Assembly: GCA_965247065.1 (NCBI GenBank)
Contig: CBDFGN010000006.1
Location: 3,596,001 to 3,660,000, forward strand
Direction: 5' to 3'
DNA: 64,000 nucleotides
From: CBDFGN01 sp965247065
GTDB taxonomy: Bacteria > Bacteroidota > Bacteroidia > Cytophagales > Cyclobacteriaceae
Part shown: positions 38,594-47,582 of the stretch, piece after piece
Layout of the letters: each line of letters begins with the position of its first letter
Numbering within the stretch: position 1 is the stretch's first letter
Made by a program: the position numbers and the translations under genes
Notes under the pieces: generated by a model
The model's database searches: none
Seen by the model: the letters and a program-made list of their open reading frames with translations, nothing else
Told to the model about the DNA's origin: nothing

Positions 38594-39502
38594 CTAAAGG
38601 GCGCTGAGGGCCTCGTACACTTCGAATGGCACGTCCAATCTCTCCGCATCGAAGGCTTGGTCAACGTGTTCCAAACTTCGCGCCCCGACGAGCACGGACG
38701 TCACTCCTGGCCGCCGGAGAACCCATGACAGCGCCAACTGCACCATGTGGTGGCCCAGCTCTTCCGATTTCGAACGGAGCCCGTCGACGATGCGCCAGCC
38801 GGCATCGGTGAAGTAAATCGGCTGGTGGCCGGGAATTATATCGAACCGGGTTCCCTTCGGTATTTCACCCCGGGGACGGTACTTGCCTGTGAGAAACCCC
38901 GCCCCTAGCGGGCTATAGGCGATGACGCCGACGCGTTGATCTAGGCATAGGGGCAAGACGTCGGTTTCGATCTCGCGTTGCACAAGATTGTAAGGCGGCT
39001 GGATCGAGTCCATCCGCACCGAGTGATCGGTATGAACGTGGATCAGGGATTTCGCCAGATGCCATGCGTTCCAGTTGCTACAGCCGCAGCAACGCACTTT
39101 TCCGTCGCGCACGAGAGTTCCTAACGCATCGAGCGTCTCTTCGAGCGGTGTGTCGTTATCCCAACCATGAAGCTGGAAAAGATCGATGCGATCGGCCCGG
39201 AGACGTTTCAGACTGGCCTCCGCCGATTCGATCACACGCTTCGCAGGGAGGGGCGGAGCCACCTTGGTCGCCAAAACGATCTGATTGCGCACGCCGCGGT
39301 CCGCTATCCATTCGCCGAGGATTGCTTCTGAGGCTCCCTGTGCATACGCCTCGGCGGTGTCGAAAAGCGTGATTCCGCGATGGAGCGCGTGATCCATCAC
39401 CTTGAACGAGGTGTCCTTGTCGATTTCGCGGCCAAACGGGACGCAGCCGAGCCCGATAGAACTCACCCGAAGATCCGTACGGCCAAGCTTCCGAGTTTCC
39501 AT
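38594..39502 (-). CDS. Aldo/keto reductase, possible sugar dehydrogenase
   Basis: The AKR barrel starts best at METRKLGRTDLRVSSIGLGC (39502); a longer frame reaches 39577 but the extra 25 residues do not fit the family. Catalytic motifs are LFDTAEAYAQGASE (Asp, Tyr), IVLATKVAPP (Lys) and LFQLHGWDNDTP (His). It resembles the AKR group that includes D-threo-aldose (L-fucose) dehydrogenases, so sugar oxidation is a reasonable but untested guess. It is GC-rich compared with flanking genes. The PhyH gene upstream ends 59 bases before its start, on the same strand. Confidence 0.85.
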   Translation of the reverse strand: METRKLGRTDLRVSSIGLGCVPFGREIDKDTSFKVMDHALHRGITLFDTAEAYAQGASEAILGEWIADRGVRNQIVLATKVAPPLPAKRVIESAEASLKRLRADRIDLFQLHGWDNDTPLEETLDALGTLVRDGKVRCCGCSNWNAWHLAKSLIHVHTDHSVRMDSIQPPYNLVQREIETDVLPLCLDQRVGVIAYSPLGAGFLTGKYRPRGEIPKGTRFDIIPGHQPIYFTDAGWRIVDGLRSKSEELGHHMVQLALSWVLRRPGVTSVLVGARSLEHVDQAFDAERLDVPFEVYEALSAL

Positions 39503-39561
39503 TTCGAAGTCTTTTAAATTCCGAGATGTTTCCTGCAGCGGGAATCGAGGCAGTCCAATCT

Positions 39562-40360
39562 CTAATCCACTACCCAATGTCGGTAGAGGGGCTGGACCTC
39601 GACCGGCATTTTCCAGAAGACTTCCCGGGGTAGGGACGGGACTTGATTTTCTGATCGACCGGCCTCAACGACCATCCTCTGTCGTTCATCAGACTCCGGC
39701 CGCAGTACCTCCAGATTGAGCCACCATGGAGCGTAGCGAACGGCCAGTGCCGTTCGCGGCTTGTTCGTCCGGTTCGGCGCAGTCGCGTGCCAAAGTCGAC
39801 TGTCCATCACCAGCACGCTTCCCGCGGTACCGGTGACGCTCATCTCGGTGGGGAAGGGTTCCTTGGGATCGATACCCGAGGCGACGGCTGTTGGATTAGT
39901 GTTGTTTAGGTGACTACCCGGCACTACCAGCGTCCCGCCATTCTCCTTCGTAAAGCCCGAAAGCATCCAGAGCGTCGTCAGATGCACAACCGCATCGGGG
40001 TAAGGAGCAGGGATGTGACTCGCGTTGTTCTGGTTAAAGGGCCAATCTGAATGCCAGCTACCACGGGCATTCCCTGGCATATTCACTGTGGCGGTCGTAA
40101 ACGAGATCCGAACGTGGTCGCCGAGCAAGTCGTTCGCCAACGCCAAGAGACGCTTGTTCGACAAGTACGGTGCGAACGACTGATCATAATTGATCACCCC
40201 CGGCACGTACCCGATCCCTTCCGGCACGTCGTTCTCGCCTAGTCGCATTGCCGTCTGGGCCACACTAGTTTCGATTCTTGCGCAATCCGCGCGGAATGAT
40301 CTGGTCGATCACGCAAAATCCGTTGACCCGGATTCGAGTCAGTAGCGAATCTTTCTCCAT
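39562..40360 (-). pseudogene. PhyH-family dioxygenase, frameshifted near the N-terminus
   Basis: From 40263 the frame codes for 233 residues of a phytanoyl-CoA dioxygenase-like protein, with the iron ligands HxD in RGSWHSDWPF and His in SRLWHATAPNRTNKP. The N-terminus is short for the family. Upstream, an ATG at 40358-40360 opens MEKDSLLTRIRVNGFCVIDQ IIP in a different frame, a typical PhyH start. The two pieces join if one base is restored near 40283-40297, in the CCGCGCGG tract. A functional protein from the internal GTG is possible but would lack the first strands. The gene is GC-rich, like the AKR downstream. Confidence 0.75.
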
Positions 40361-40610
40361 CACTTTGTCTCAGATTGGATAAACCCCACCCCTCGCCCCA
40401 ATCTAACAAACTAACGAAAATTCCACAAAGACACAACCGGCTCGATTAAGACGTTAGACTTAACGGTGCCAAAGAGGAAGCGCCCGAGCGCGGTTTAGCA
40501 AGGGTGGAAAAATGAGTTGAAAATATGGGTCGGCGTCATAGGCTACGGGCTTCACCTAGTGCATTGCATTATGCCTGACTAAGGCCTATATTGTGGGAAT
40601 AAACAGCCTT
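40361..40610. other. Intergenic between divergent PhyH genes
   Basis: About 250 bases separate two divergently transcribed PhyH-family genes, so both promoters lie here. A GTG at 40593 would add residues to the right-hand gene, but the ATG at 40611 or 40617 is preferred. No operator-like palindrome was recognised. Confidence 0.35.
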
Positions 40611-41369
40611 ATGGCGATGACCAACTTTGATCAACACAAAGATCTTTTTAAAAAAGAAGGTTACGTAATTGTCCATCAGTTCCTTCCAGCCCATGACTTT
40701 CAGGAGTTGGTGGAAAACCTGGATCGTTACATTCGGGAAGTGGTACCTACCGTCCCGGCTGCCGCTGCATTCTACCAGGATCCTGATCGCCCGGAGACGC
40801 TCAAGCAACTCCAGTTTATGGAGATAGATCACTTCTTTAAGGCATATCTGCACCATCCTCGCTGGGCTGCCCTGGCGGAGGTACTCCTAGGAGAGGAAGT
40901 AGTATCCTATGACCTCGAATGGTTTAATAAACCCCCGAGCACAGATCATCCCACCCCACCTCACCAAGACAATTACTATTGGTGCCTAAAGCCACCTAAT
41001 GCAGTTACCATTTGGCTTGCTCTTGACCGGGTGGACGAAGAAAATGGTGGCATCCGGTACCTTCCAGGATCCCACTTAACTGGACTCCGAAACCATGTTC
41101 AAACCGAAGCTCTTGGGTTTTCCCAGGGAATCACCGATTACGGATCAGACGATGAGGATAGGGAGGTTTTGATTGGCCTCGATCCTGGTGATGCGGTGGT
41201 CCACCATTCCCAGACTGTACATCGGGCCGATGCAAACCGATCTTCCACCAGGCAGCGGCGGGCATTTGCAATAATATTCCAGGGCAAAAGTTGCCGCCGG
41301 GACGAAGTGGCATTTGCAGCATATCAGGAATCGATGGCTCACCAGCACCAAAACATGGGAATAGAATAG
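40611..41369 (+). CDS. Phytanoyl-CoA dioxygenase (PhyH) family protein
   Basis: The gene encodes about 252 residues from the ATG at 40611. It opens with the family start HKDLFKKEGYVIVHQFLP. The iron site is HxD in TPPHQDNYYW (near residue 122) and the distal His in SQTVHRADANRSSTRQRRAF, where the arginine would bind 2-oxoglutarate. The core strand ENGGIRYLPGSHLTGL lies between. Fe(II)/2-oxoglutarate oxygenases of this type hydroxylate or demethylate small molecules. No partner gene fixes the substrate. It is divergent from another PhyH gene and followed by a dispersed repeat with a truncated sialidase remnant. Confidence 0.88.
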   Translation: MAMTNFDQHKDLFKKEGYVIVHQFLPAHDFQELVENLDRYIREVVPTVPAAAAFYQDPDRPETLKQLQFMEIDHFFKAYLHHPRWAALAEVLLGEEVVSYDLEWFNKPPSTDHPTPPHQDNYYWCLKPPNAVTIWLALDRVDEENGGIRYLPGSHLTGLRNHVQTEALGFSQGITDYGSDDEDREVLIGLDPGDAVVHHSQTVHRADANRSSTRQRRAFAIIFQGKSCRRDEVAFAAYQESMAHQHQNMGIE

Positions 41370-41384
41370 GTTCAATGTTGATGA

Positions 41385-41500
41385 ACAGTAAGCCATCCAT
41401 AAAAATCCCAAACCCCAAACGCGAAATTCCAGGCAAACCCGACCCTGAAGTATATGAAATATAACTTCAGGGCCAAAACAAAACTCCAAACACCCTGCAA
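41385..41500 (+). repeat. Dispersed repeat, partial copy E
   Basis: It shares AAAATCCCAAACCCC, GCGAAATTCCAGGCAAACCC and a hairpin CCCTGAAGTATAT ... ATAACTTCAGGG (41443-41472) with the other copies. The repeat joins directly to a truncated sialidase fragment at about 41503. Confidence 0.7.
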
Positions 41501-41502
41501 AA

Positions 41503-41754
41503 ACGAAGGCCTATGGGCTAACCTGGCCCACATTGATGGGGACAATTGGATCAACTTGGAACAAGTTCCCATCTGGGAAGGTGCTCCATCCGGTATGACC
41601 GGAAAAGGATCCAATGAGGAGGAACTGGGAGACCTCAAGTTCGGCTATCCCAATATGACTCTGCTGCCCGATAACAGAGTGTATGTCGTTTTTTTGGTGC
41701 TTTGAAGAGGGTATTCACAATATCCGCTGGTATCGATTACGGATCAATGGATAA
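41503..41754 (+). pseudogene. C-terminal fragment of a sialidase-like protein
   Basis: The frame reads LWANLAHIDGDNWINLEQVP, then GYPNMTLLPDNRVYVVF, and the continuation WCFEEGIHNIRWYRLRING with a stop at 41752-41754 lies in another frame. Removing one T from the run of seven near 41689-41695 joins them. This is the last blade of the BNR sialidase fold; the other 300 or more residues are missing, cut off at the dispersed repeat. It lies just upstream of a glycosidase gene, so the ancestral locus probably encoded a glycan-acting pair. Confidence 0.65.
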
Positions 41755-41794
41755 GAAACCTGAAGGATGGAATAAATAAGTAATCACAGATTCA

Positions 41795-43477
41795 ATGAGA
41801 CTAATTAACCAACATTTGATCGCTTTAAGCCCTTTGACTTTCCTATTCGTTTGGGGGCTTACAATAGAGCACAGCATCCCATCTGCTCCGGAAGTGAATT
41901 CCCATCCCGGTTCTCACCAAAATGAGCCTTTGGAAGAGGTCATCAGCCTTAGTCAAGAACATATTGATGCTGTAAACCGCCGCCGCCGGATTGTGTTGCA
42001 ATATGACCCCTCAGAACTGGGTACTGATTTCCAAGCATGGATCGCCAAACGCTTCAAGTTTATGGATAAACCCGGGAATCAAATAGACGCGCTGTGGTGG
42101 GACATCGGAGGTGCCAATACTGCTCCTTATCCAAGCCGGGTTGGAGACCGATACGAACATCCTGGGATAAAAAAATGGTGGGATCAGGGGATCGATTGGG
42201 TTGAAGAACTTGTAAAAGAAACAAGAAAACGCAACCTCGAGGTCTTTTGGAATTATCGCATGGCCGAAGTGGAATTAAGAGTGGGATCAAACAACCATGA
42301 AAATGCTGTTAAGAAAGCCCATCCTGATTGGGTACTAAAGAGTTGGTACGATCAGGGATTATGGAATTATGCAGTGCCTAAAGTACGTCAATACCGCCTC
42401 GAATTTATCCAGGAGTTGTTGGAGAAATATCAATTTGATGGCATTCAGCTTGATTTTGCCCGTCATGTACCCATTTTGCCGGTGGGGCGGCAATGGGAGT
42501 TACGTGAGAATGTGACGGAATTCGTACGTATGGTGCGTCTGATGATGCTGGAGATGGAGAAAAAGCTTGGCCGACCTATATTGTTATCTGTTAAAGTTCC
42601 CCGAAACATGGAGGGATGTCGTGTGGACGGGTTTGATGTTGAAACCTGGGCCCGGCTGAACCTGGTAGACTTTTTTGTCATGGGCGCTAGATCTGTGGAT
42701 GTGGACATAAATGCTTACAGGCAGATTACAACTGGTAGAAATATTAAACTTTTTCCTTGCTGGGATGATTATCATTCTTCCGACGCTTATCGAGGTGCGC
42801 CTCCGGAATTTCTACGGGGCCTATTTGGGAACTGGTGGCAACAAGGGGCCGATGGTGTGGTGATCTTCAACTGGTGGGTTGATGAAGACAGTGATTATGA
42901 CGTGAAACGTTACCTGACGATGGATAATGAAGGTGGCAGCCGGGAAACCTTAAGATTTAAAGATAAGATGTTTATGGTAGAACGCCGGGGAGGGTATCCC
43001 TGGGCCGAAGGTTATCATGGGCGTAATGACACTGCCCCATTGCCCTTTACCCTGGCAAATGATGGTCGCCCGGGAGTGTTCCATATCAGGATCAGTGATC
43101 ATATCGGTTCATACGCTGATCGAATTGATCGCGTAACCATGAGGCTTGTCATTTTTGGGGCCAAAGAGGGCGACAAAATCGGAGCGAAACTGAATGGAGT
43201 AAAGCTGGTTCAAAATAATGAAGATTTCGATTGGAAAGACCCCCAGATTTTTTCTCCAAGACCACAACCAAATTCTGGTTCGGCGCTTCCAGCCGACCTG
43301 TCGGTAGCTCCAGATCAACAACTCCTCCGACTGGAATACGAACTTAATCCCAGGTTAGGACGGGTTGGCCAGAACCAAATTGAGGTTTCCATAGAACACC
43401 GGGAGCCATATGGTTATGGAAGCAGTATCCACAACATCGTATTGGAAAAACTCGAAATTCACTTAGATTATAAATAA
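41795..43477 (+). CDS. GH10-like (GHL10) family glycoside hydrolase
   Basis: The 560 residues have a short hydrophobic start (IALSPLTFLFVWGL) and then a TIM-barrel of the glycosyl-hydrolase-like family 10 type. Barrel strands are DALWWDIGGANTAPYPSRVG, NLEVFWNYRMAEVELR, KYQFDGIQLDFARHVPIL and PILLSVKVPRNMEG. DGIQLDFARH (near residue 213) holds a likely catalytic acidic residue. The last 150 residues are beta-rich, perhaps a carbohydrate-binding sandwich (GVFHIRISDHIGSYADRIDR). Specificity cannot be read. It begins a plus-strand run followed 65 bases later by the tandem DapA-family genes. Confidence 0.75.
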   Translation: MRLINQHLIALSPLTFLFVWGLTIEHSIPSAPEVNSHPGSHQNEPLEEVISLSQEHIDAVNRRRRIVLQYDPSELGTDFQAWIAKRFKFMDKPGNQIDALWWDIGGANTAPYPSRVGDRYEHPGIKKWWDQGIDWVEELVKETRKRNLEVFWNYRMAEVELRVGSNNHENAVKKAHPDWVLKSWYDQGLWNYAVPKVRQYRLEFIQELLEKYQFDGIQLDFARHVPILPVGRQWELRENVTEFVRMVRLMMLEMEKKLGRPILLSVKVPRNMEGCRVDGFDVETWARLNLVDFFVMGARSVDVDINAYRQITTGRNIKLFPCWDDYHSSDAYRGAPPEFLRGLFGNWWQQGADGVVIFNWWVDEDSDYDVKRYLTMDNEGGSRETLRFKDKMFMVERRGGYPWAEGYHGRNDTAPLPFTLANDGRPGVFHIRISDHIGSYADRIDRVTMRLVIFGAKEGDKIGAKLNGVKLVQNNEDFDWKDPQIFSPRPQPNSGSALPADLSVAPDQQLLRLEYELNPRLGRVGQNQIEVSIEHREPYGYGSSIHNIVLEKLEIHLDYK

Positions 43478-43541
43478 GATCCAGCCTAAGCGACCATACC
43501 CCAACGGGAAAAGGAAAAAACAGGTTAAAAATTAATCTTCT

Positions 43542-44492
43542 ATGAATCCTTCATCCAATGGCTGCCCACCCGAGCTTCGAGAAGCCCTCAACAGCCCTAT
43601 CCCATCAATTCGCACTCCATTTACAAAGGATGGGCAAATCGATTTCGACGGAGTCCGTTCCCAGGTGGACTTTGTGATAGCCGGTAAGGCCAAGACCATC
43701 ATGCTGACCTGGGGCGACAGCCTCCACTCCGTGCTAACCGATGATGAGGTAGCTCAGCTTGCCAAAGCAGTGGTGGAGCACACCCGGGGACGGGCCAAAG
43801 TAATTGCCGCCGATAATATCTGGGCCACCCGGAAAGCGGTAGACTACGCCAGGTACTGCGCCGAGATCGGGGCCGATTTCCTGATGCTGATGCCTCCTGA
43901 CTGGGCCGGACAAACCACACCCGAAACGTTGGTCACCCACTTCAACGCAGTTTCCGAACATATTCCCACCATGATCGTGACCGCCTTCTTCGCTCAAACC
44001 GGAGTCTTCGGCCCCCGGACCGGAGCTTTCAACATGGAGGTGATCCGGGCCTTATATGAAGGAGTTCCCGGTCTGGTGGCGGTCAAAGACGATATCCTTG
44101 GAGATTTCGGGATAGAACTCTGCACCACAGTCCATGACCGATGGGCAGTGGTTTCTGGTGGATTGATGGAAAATCATACCTTTCAGCTTCCCTATGGGGT
44201 CGATGGATATCTTTGTGCCTTGATGAGCTTTAAGCCAGAGATAGCCTGGGATTATTGGGACTGCGTGCAGGCAAAAGATTATGATTCGGCTTGGAAAATC
44301 ATGAAGGATCAGGAAAAGCCGCTGACCAGCATTATGAATTCTTACGAAGGAGGTTTCAATCCGGTGATACATGGTATTTTGGAGATTTTTGGCATCAGTA
44401 AGCGATATCTTCCTCCCCCCTACCACACCTTATCCGATTCACAAATGGAAGAATTGGAGGATTTCGTTAAAGGGATGGGCTGGCTATCATGA
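43542..44492 (+). CDS. DapA/NanA-family aldolase or lyase, tandem copy 1
   Basis: The 316-residue TIM-barrel belongs to the dihydrodipicolinate synthase/N-acetylneuraminate lyase superfamily: SIRTPFTKDGQIDFDGVRSQ at the start and the Schiff-base lysine in GLVAVKDDILGDFG near residue 179. The usual Tyr of the YNxPxRT segment is replaced (TAFFAQTGVFGPRT), so it is unlikely to be a true DapA. The substrate may be a 2-keto-3-deoxy acid or similar. The next gene starts inside its stop codon (ATGA overlap at 44489-44492) and is a close paralogue, so the two are translationally coupled and may form a hetero-oligomer. Confidence 0.85.
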   Translation: MNPSSNGCPPELREALNSPIPSIRTPFTKDGQIDFDGVRSQVDFVIAGKAKTIMLTWGDSLHSVLTDDEVAQLAKAVVEHTRGRAKVIAADNIWATRKAVDYARYCAEIGADFLMLMPPDWAGQTTPETLVTHFNAVSEHIPTMIVTAFFAQTGVFGPRTGAFNMEVIRALYEGVPGLVAVKDDILGDFGIELCTTVHDRWAVVSGGLMENHTFQLPYGVDGYLCALMSFKPEIAWDYWDCVQAKDYDSAWKIMKDQEKPLTSIMNSYEGGFNPVIHGILEIFGISKRYLPPPYHTLSDSQMEELEDFVKGMGWLS

Positions 44493-45424
44493 ACGGCTGT
44501 CCACCGGAACTTCGAGAAGCCTTAGACAGCCCCATCCCGTCGATTCTCACTCCTTTCACCAAAGATGGGCAGATCGATTTTGACGGGGTTCGGTCCCAGG
44601 TAGATTTTGCAATCGCCGGTAAGGCCAAAACCATCATGCTGACCTGGGGTGACAGCCTGCATTCGGTGTTGACAGATGATGAAGTGGCTCAATTGGCCAA
44701 AGTGGTGGTGGAGCACACCCGGGGACGGGCCAAGGTCATTGCAGCTGATAATATCTGGGCCACCCGCAAGGCGGTAGCCTATGCCAAGTACTGCGCCGAG
44801 ATCGGGGCCGACTTCCTGATGCTGATGCCCCCTGATTGGGCCGGACAAACTACTCCAGAAACATTGGTCAACCACTTTAACGCGGTTTCGGAATACATCC
44901 CCACCATGCTAGTGACCGCTTTCTTTACTCAAACCGGAGTTTTCGGACCCCGGACCGGGGGTTTTAGCATGGAAGTGATCAGAGCTCTTTACGAGCGGGT
45001 GCCTGGCATGGTAGCAGTCAAAGACGATATCCTTGGAGATTTCGGGATAGTGCTTTGCACTACGGTCCATGACCGGTGGGCGGTAGTCTCGGGTGGATTG
45101 ATGAAAAATCATGTTTTGCAAGTTCCGTATGGTGTCGATGGTTTTCTGGACGCATTCATGAGCTTTAAACCAGACATTTCCTGGGATTATTGGAACACCA
45201 TCCAGGCAAAAGATTATGACGCAGCCTGGAAAATCATCCGGGAAAAGGAAATGCCTCTCACCAGTTACTGGGATTCCACTTTGGGAGGTTTTAATCCCCT
45301 GGCGCACGGTATTTTAGAAGTATACGGTGTGAGCAAAAGATATCTCCCGCCTCCATATCATACCCTTACCGACCAGCAGATGGAAGAGCTGGATGGCTTT
45401 CTCAAAGGAATGGGCTGGTTATAA
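44489..45424 (+). CDS. DapA/NanA-family aldolase or lyase, tandem copy 2
   Basis: The 311 residues are a close copy of the preceding protein, with long identical stretches such as GRAKVIAADNIWATRKAV and EIGADFLMLMPPDWAGQTTP. The lysine segment MVAVKDDILGDFG is kept, and the tyrosine segment is likewise changed (TAFFTQTGVFGPRT). Differences gather in the C-terminal third (SFKPDISWDYWNTIQAKDYD), the part that shapes the active-site entrance, so specificity may have diverged after a local duplication. The ATGA overlap with the first copy suggests coupled translation. It ends close to the convergent PhyH gene at 45458. Confidence 0.85.
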   Translation: MNGCPPELREALDSPIPSILTPFTKDGQIDFDGVRSQVDFAIAGKAKTIMLTWGDSLHSVLTDDEVAQLAKVVVEHTRGRAKVIAADNIWATRKAVAYAKYCAEIGADFLMLMPPDWAGQTTPETLVNHFNAVSEYIPTMLVTAFFTQTGVFGPRTGGFSMEVIRALYERVPGMVAVKDDILGDFGIVLCTTVHDRWAVVSGGLMKNHVLQVPYGVDGFLDAFMSFKPDISWDYWNTIQAKDYDAAWKIIREKEMPLTSYWDSTLGGFNPLAHGILEVYGVSKRYLPPPYHTLTDQQMEELDGFLKGMGWL

Positions 45425-45457
45425 GATGGTTTAATCCAAGCAAGCAGTGGGCAATTA

Positions 45458-46351
45458 TCAGACCTCTTTGGCCATACCCTCTATGGCCAGACGCTCTTTC
45501 GTCTTCGTTTGCAAATCGTAAAGAGAGGTGGTTCTTTCCGGCCAAAAAGGGATTATCGGGGTAATAGGACCAAATCGTGCGCGCTTGGCTGGTTCCCCGC
45601 GAACCTGGAGCGCACATTCCTCGATTAAAAGTACCATTTCTCCGAAATAGATTGGATAACAATCCGAAGCCCGATACTCGTAGATCACAGTACGTCGAGG
45701 CTTATCGGATCTGTTGGGGTAAGAACTATGGGGCACAAGACTGTGCATGAAGATGACGCTACCCGCTGGTGCCGGCAGCGCTTCAGGTTCGCCATGACTG
45801 CCATCGCTGAGATCCTCTGTAACCATACCGGCAAATGTTCCGTCAGGGGCGGTGTGGTTAAGGTAGCCTTTGTGTTGACCCGGTAAGGCCTGAAGACATC
45901 CGTTCTCTTCGGTAGCCTCATCCAGATAAACCAGGATGGCCAGAATATCATCATTGGTACTAGGAAAGTAGGCCAGGTCCTGGTGCCATTCGACCACCGA
46001 ACCAACTTTGGCCGGTTTCATATTCAGCTTGCTGAGCATAAGCTGAAAGTTGGGTCCTATCAACTGCTCGACACGGTCCAGGATGTCGGTATTGATACCT
46101 AGATCGTGAAAGGCATCGTGCTGCGCAAAGGCGTTGTAAATCCGACGCGGAATACGCTGGCCGTCGACTTCCTCGGGTTCCAACTCCAGGATGGAACTGG
46201 GATCATCCATGGCGAGGGCTTTGTCAGTAAGTTCCCGAATAGCCTTGTCAATCCGATCCAATTCGGCTTTGTCGATCAAACTTTCCGCAACCATGTAACC
46301 CTTTTCTTTGTACTGCTGAACTTCCTGCTCTGTGAACCTGTTTGTGCTCAT
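45458..46351 (-). CDS. Phytanoyl-CoA dioxygenase (PhyH) family protein
   Basis: The 297 residues begin RFTEQEVQQYKEKGYMVAES, typical of PhyH. The iron ligands are HxD in VVEWHQDLAYFP (near residue 121) and the distal His in HSLVPHSSYPNRSDKPRRTV, where the arginine would bind 2-oxoglutarate. The gene is intact and of normal length. It converges with the tandem lyases and is divergent from an M15 dipeptidase-like gene across a 300-base AT-rich gap that has a direct repeat. The substrate is unknown. Confidence 0.9.
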   Translation of the reverse strand: MSTNRFTEQEVQQYKEKGYMVAESLIDKAELDRIDKAIRELTDKALAMDDPSSILELEPEEVDGQRIPRRIYNAFAQHDAFHDLGINTDILDRVEQLIGPNFQLMLSKLNMKPAKVGSVVEWHQDLAYFPSTNDDILAILVYLDEATEENGCLQALPGQHKGYLNHTAPDGTFAGMVTEDLSDGSHGEPEALPAPAGSVIFMHSLVPHSSYPNRSDKPRRTVIYEYRASDCYPIYFGEMVLLIEECALQVRGEPAKRARFGPITPIIPFWPERTTSLYDLQTKTKERLAIEGMAKEV

Positions 46352-46650
46352 GTCCGTAATTTTTTTGGATTTTAATGAATGGCCAAAAGCTCTATTTTAG
46401 AACCTGAAAAGGTAGAATTTTTTGGTTATTTATAAAAGATTTTTTTGTATTATGTTATACATTTTATAGATTAATATTTTTACGCTTTGATCATTTTATA
46501 GATTGTATTGAAACGAATATTCCCTGCCAAAAGCATGGCATTCAAGCCCGAAAGCTAATGGTTTTGATTTTAGAAGCCTTTCAAGAGGGGGAGGCTGTGG
46601 AAGCTCTATAGGCGATAAACCGAGACCTGACCACACACCAAGGAAACGCT
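46352..46650. promoter_or_regulatory. Divergent promoter region with 13-bp direct repeat
   Basis: CATTTTATAGATT occurs twice, at 46460-46472 and 46492-46504, spaced 32 bases start to start, or about three helical turns. It sits in an AT-rich stretch between the divergent PhyH gene (46351) and M15 gene (46651). This is the arrangement of an operator for a dimeric regulator; none is encoded nearby. Confidence 0.5.
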
Positions 46651-47517
46651 ATGATAACCGACAAACAAACACCAAAAGTCGACCAGGAAGTGCGGCGCAG
46701 ATTTTGGGTCGAGCATATGGAACGTAGTTTCCGCCTGGTTCAGTCAATGGTAAATTACCCGGTGAAAGAAAGCGGGGAGGGTTTAGATTCAATTCCAGAC
46801 GCAGCCAATGCTGAAGGTGTAGAGATGATCTTCTCAGAAACCAAAATTGCCGGCGATCTGGACCGCATTTTTGCTGTCCGTTCGAATCTCATACCGGATC
46901 TATTGGCCATCGCACGGGATATGCGGGAACAGGGGTGGATCCTAAAAATAGAGGAAGGTTTTCGTACCCGTGAGATGCAGACACAACTCGGCCGCAAGCC
47001 CTCCGTGTTTGACATGATCGTCCGCTCATGTTGGTGGGAGTACGGCTCTCAGCCGCCTCCCCCGGACCTTGTTAAACGGCGGGCCATGTGCTTGGTGGCT
47101 AACTATCCCTATACCGGGACTCATATGATGGGGGCTGCAGTGGACATATCGGTTTTCAGGCTCGATGATTTGACCGAGGTTTGGCGAGGAAAACCCTACT
47201 TGGAAATGAGTGAATACACTCCGATGGATTCGCCATTTGTAAGCCCTGAGGAACAGCAGAACCGAAAAGAAATCACTAAGCATATGGAGCGGCATGGATT
47301 TATCCACTATCCCGGAGAGTTCTGGCACTACAACAAGGGAGATGCAGCATATCACATCCTGACCCGTACCGGCGAGCCGGCATCCTACGGCCCGGTGAAC
47401 TGGGATTCCGTTACTAATCGGGTTACCCCTTATGAGGATGTTACATCCCCCCTCACCCCTCTGGACCTTCTTGAAGAACATCTGGAAGCCGCCCTAAATC
47501 GACTGAACTTAACTTAA
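46651..47517 (+). CDS. M15-family (D-Ala-D-Ala dipeptidase-like) peptidase
   Basis: The 288 residues carry the M15D signature: the metal-binding GTHMMGAAVDISVF (His, Asp) near residue 157 and the C-terminal EFWHYNKGD. The preceding EEGFRTREMQTQLG corresponds to the substrate-arginine region. VanX-type enzymes cut D-Ala-D-Ala; related proteins recycle or degrade cell-wall peptides or other dipeptides. There is no signal peptide, so it may act in the cytoplasm. It is followed 65 bases later by an SDR and a mutarotase-like gene in the same direction, which together look like an operon. Confidence 0.8.
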   Translation: MITDKQTPKVDQEVRRRFWVEHMERSFRLVQSMVNYPVKESGEGLDSIPDAANAEGVEMIFSETKIAGDLDRIFAVRSNLIPDLLAIARDMREQGWILKIEEGFRTREMQTQLGRKPSVFDMIVRSCWWEYGSQPPPPDLVKRRAMCLVANYPYTGTHMMGAAVDISVFRLDDLTEVWRGKPYLEMSEYTPMDSPFVSPEEQQNRKEITKHMERHGFIHYPGEFWHYNKGDAAYHILTRTGEPASYGPVNWDSVTNRVTPYEDVTSPLTPLDLLEEHLEAALNRLNLT

Positions 47518-47582
47518 GGAGAGGCACACTCAATGACAACCCAAAACATTAGACACTCGCATAAAACTAAACAAAAGGAATC

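Noticed and set aside
42060..44875. Long antisense open frames under the glycosidase and lyase genes
   Set aside because: They mirror well-supported genes on the other strand and show no motif of their own.
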